A stretch of 60,990 nucleotides of DNA from Chloroflexota bacterium (GTDB lineage: Bacteria; Chloroflexota; FW602-bin22; JACPRP01). Each line of letters starts with the position of its first letter. The stretch's first letter is position 1. A model generated the notes under the pieces. The model searched no databases, had not been told where the DNA came from, and saw only the letters and a list, made by a program, of their open reading frames with translations. A program made the position numbers and the translations under genes. The stretch spans positions 1 through 60,990 of the forward strand of contig JACQUC010000128.1 in assembly GCA_016210495.1 (NCBI GenBank), in the 5' to 3' direction. Shown here one piece after another: positions 60,941 to 60,990 of the stretch.

Positions 60941-60990
60941 CGGAGGGACCGGGATTCGAACCCGGGACCGAGATTTCTCCCGGTAACCGC
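60941..60990 (-). tRNA. tRNA-Ser, partial at window end
   Basis: The 3' part of a type II tRNA is present: a long variable arm (ACCGGGAGAAATCTCGGT), the T-arm with TTCGAAT, acceptor strand TCCCTCC and discriminator G. A long variable arm with G73 indicates serine. The anticodon lies beyond the window. Confidence 0.75.

Overview
The window is GC-rich bacterial chromosomal DNA. UbiD and molybdenum-hydroxylase gene sets, split transketolase subunits, a protein with an XPB/Ssl2-like helicase-associated domain, tRNA-Arg(GCG) and many GTAGGGGCG-type palindromic spacers suggest a soil or subsurface Chloroflexota (Dehalococcoidia-like) or a relative. This is inference from gene content; no marker gene in the window settles it.

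Region 1 (1-12.1 kb) is half of a catabolic cluster. It holds two UbiD-type (de)carboxylases, an IclR regulator, a reverse-strand SsuABC/TauABC-type ABC transporter whose lipoprotein gene is frameshifted, and two CoxL/XdhA-type molybdenum hydroxylase large subunits without their FAD and Fe-S partners. Region 3 (39.1-51.4 kb) is the other half: three more UbiD genes, a UbiD fragment, four related small proteins resembling the gamma subunit of phenylphosphate carboxylase, an Mrp/NBP35 ATPase, a fumarate-reductase-type flavoprotein and two MFS transporters. The halves are tied together by UbiD paralogues and by a conserved promoter-operator (TTGACA-17-TATACT followed by GTTTC/GAGAC half-sites) found before the IclR gene, before the second hydroxylase and before the 39-kb UbiD operon. 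The likely theme is uptake, hydroxylation and (de)carboxylation of an aromatic or heteroaromatic acid.

Region 2 (12.1-38.9 kb) is an accessory island between the halves. It opens with a candidate system of six same-strand genes: a P-loop ATPase with a winged-helix domain; an exported von Willebrand A protein with one membrane helix and a C-terminal FHA domain; a tubulin/FtsZ-like GTPase; a second, apparently degenerate tubulin-like protein with membrane helices; a membrane-anchored transglutaminase-like protein; and a protein with a CorA-like membrane end. It continues with a methyltransferase, an alpha/alpha-toroid protein, a cysteine-cluster protein and two giant NTPases (1212 and 1372 aa) with HEPN-like N-terminal R-x4-H motifs and NACHT/STAND-type P-loops, which look like defence or signalling effectors. 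It ends with an alpha/beta hydrolase, an orphan ParB, three short direct repeats and a 178-bp IS66-type MITE with a perfect 8-bp target duplication.

Region 4 (51.4-61 kb) looks like ordinary chromosome: a ROK kinase, a reverse-strand operon (helicase-associated-domain protein, HAD phosphatase, transketolase N and C halves, LPG-synthase-type membrane protein), a Rieske membrane protein, two small proteins and two tRNAs. No rRNA, CRISPR array or complete insertion sequence was seen.
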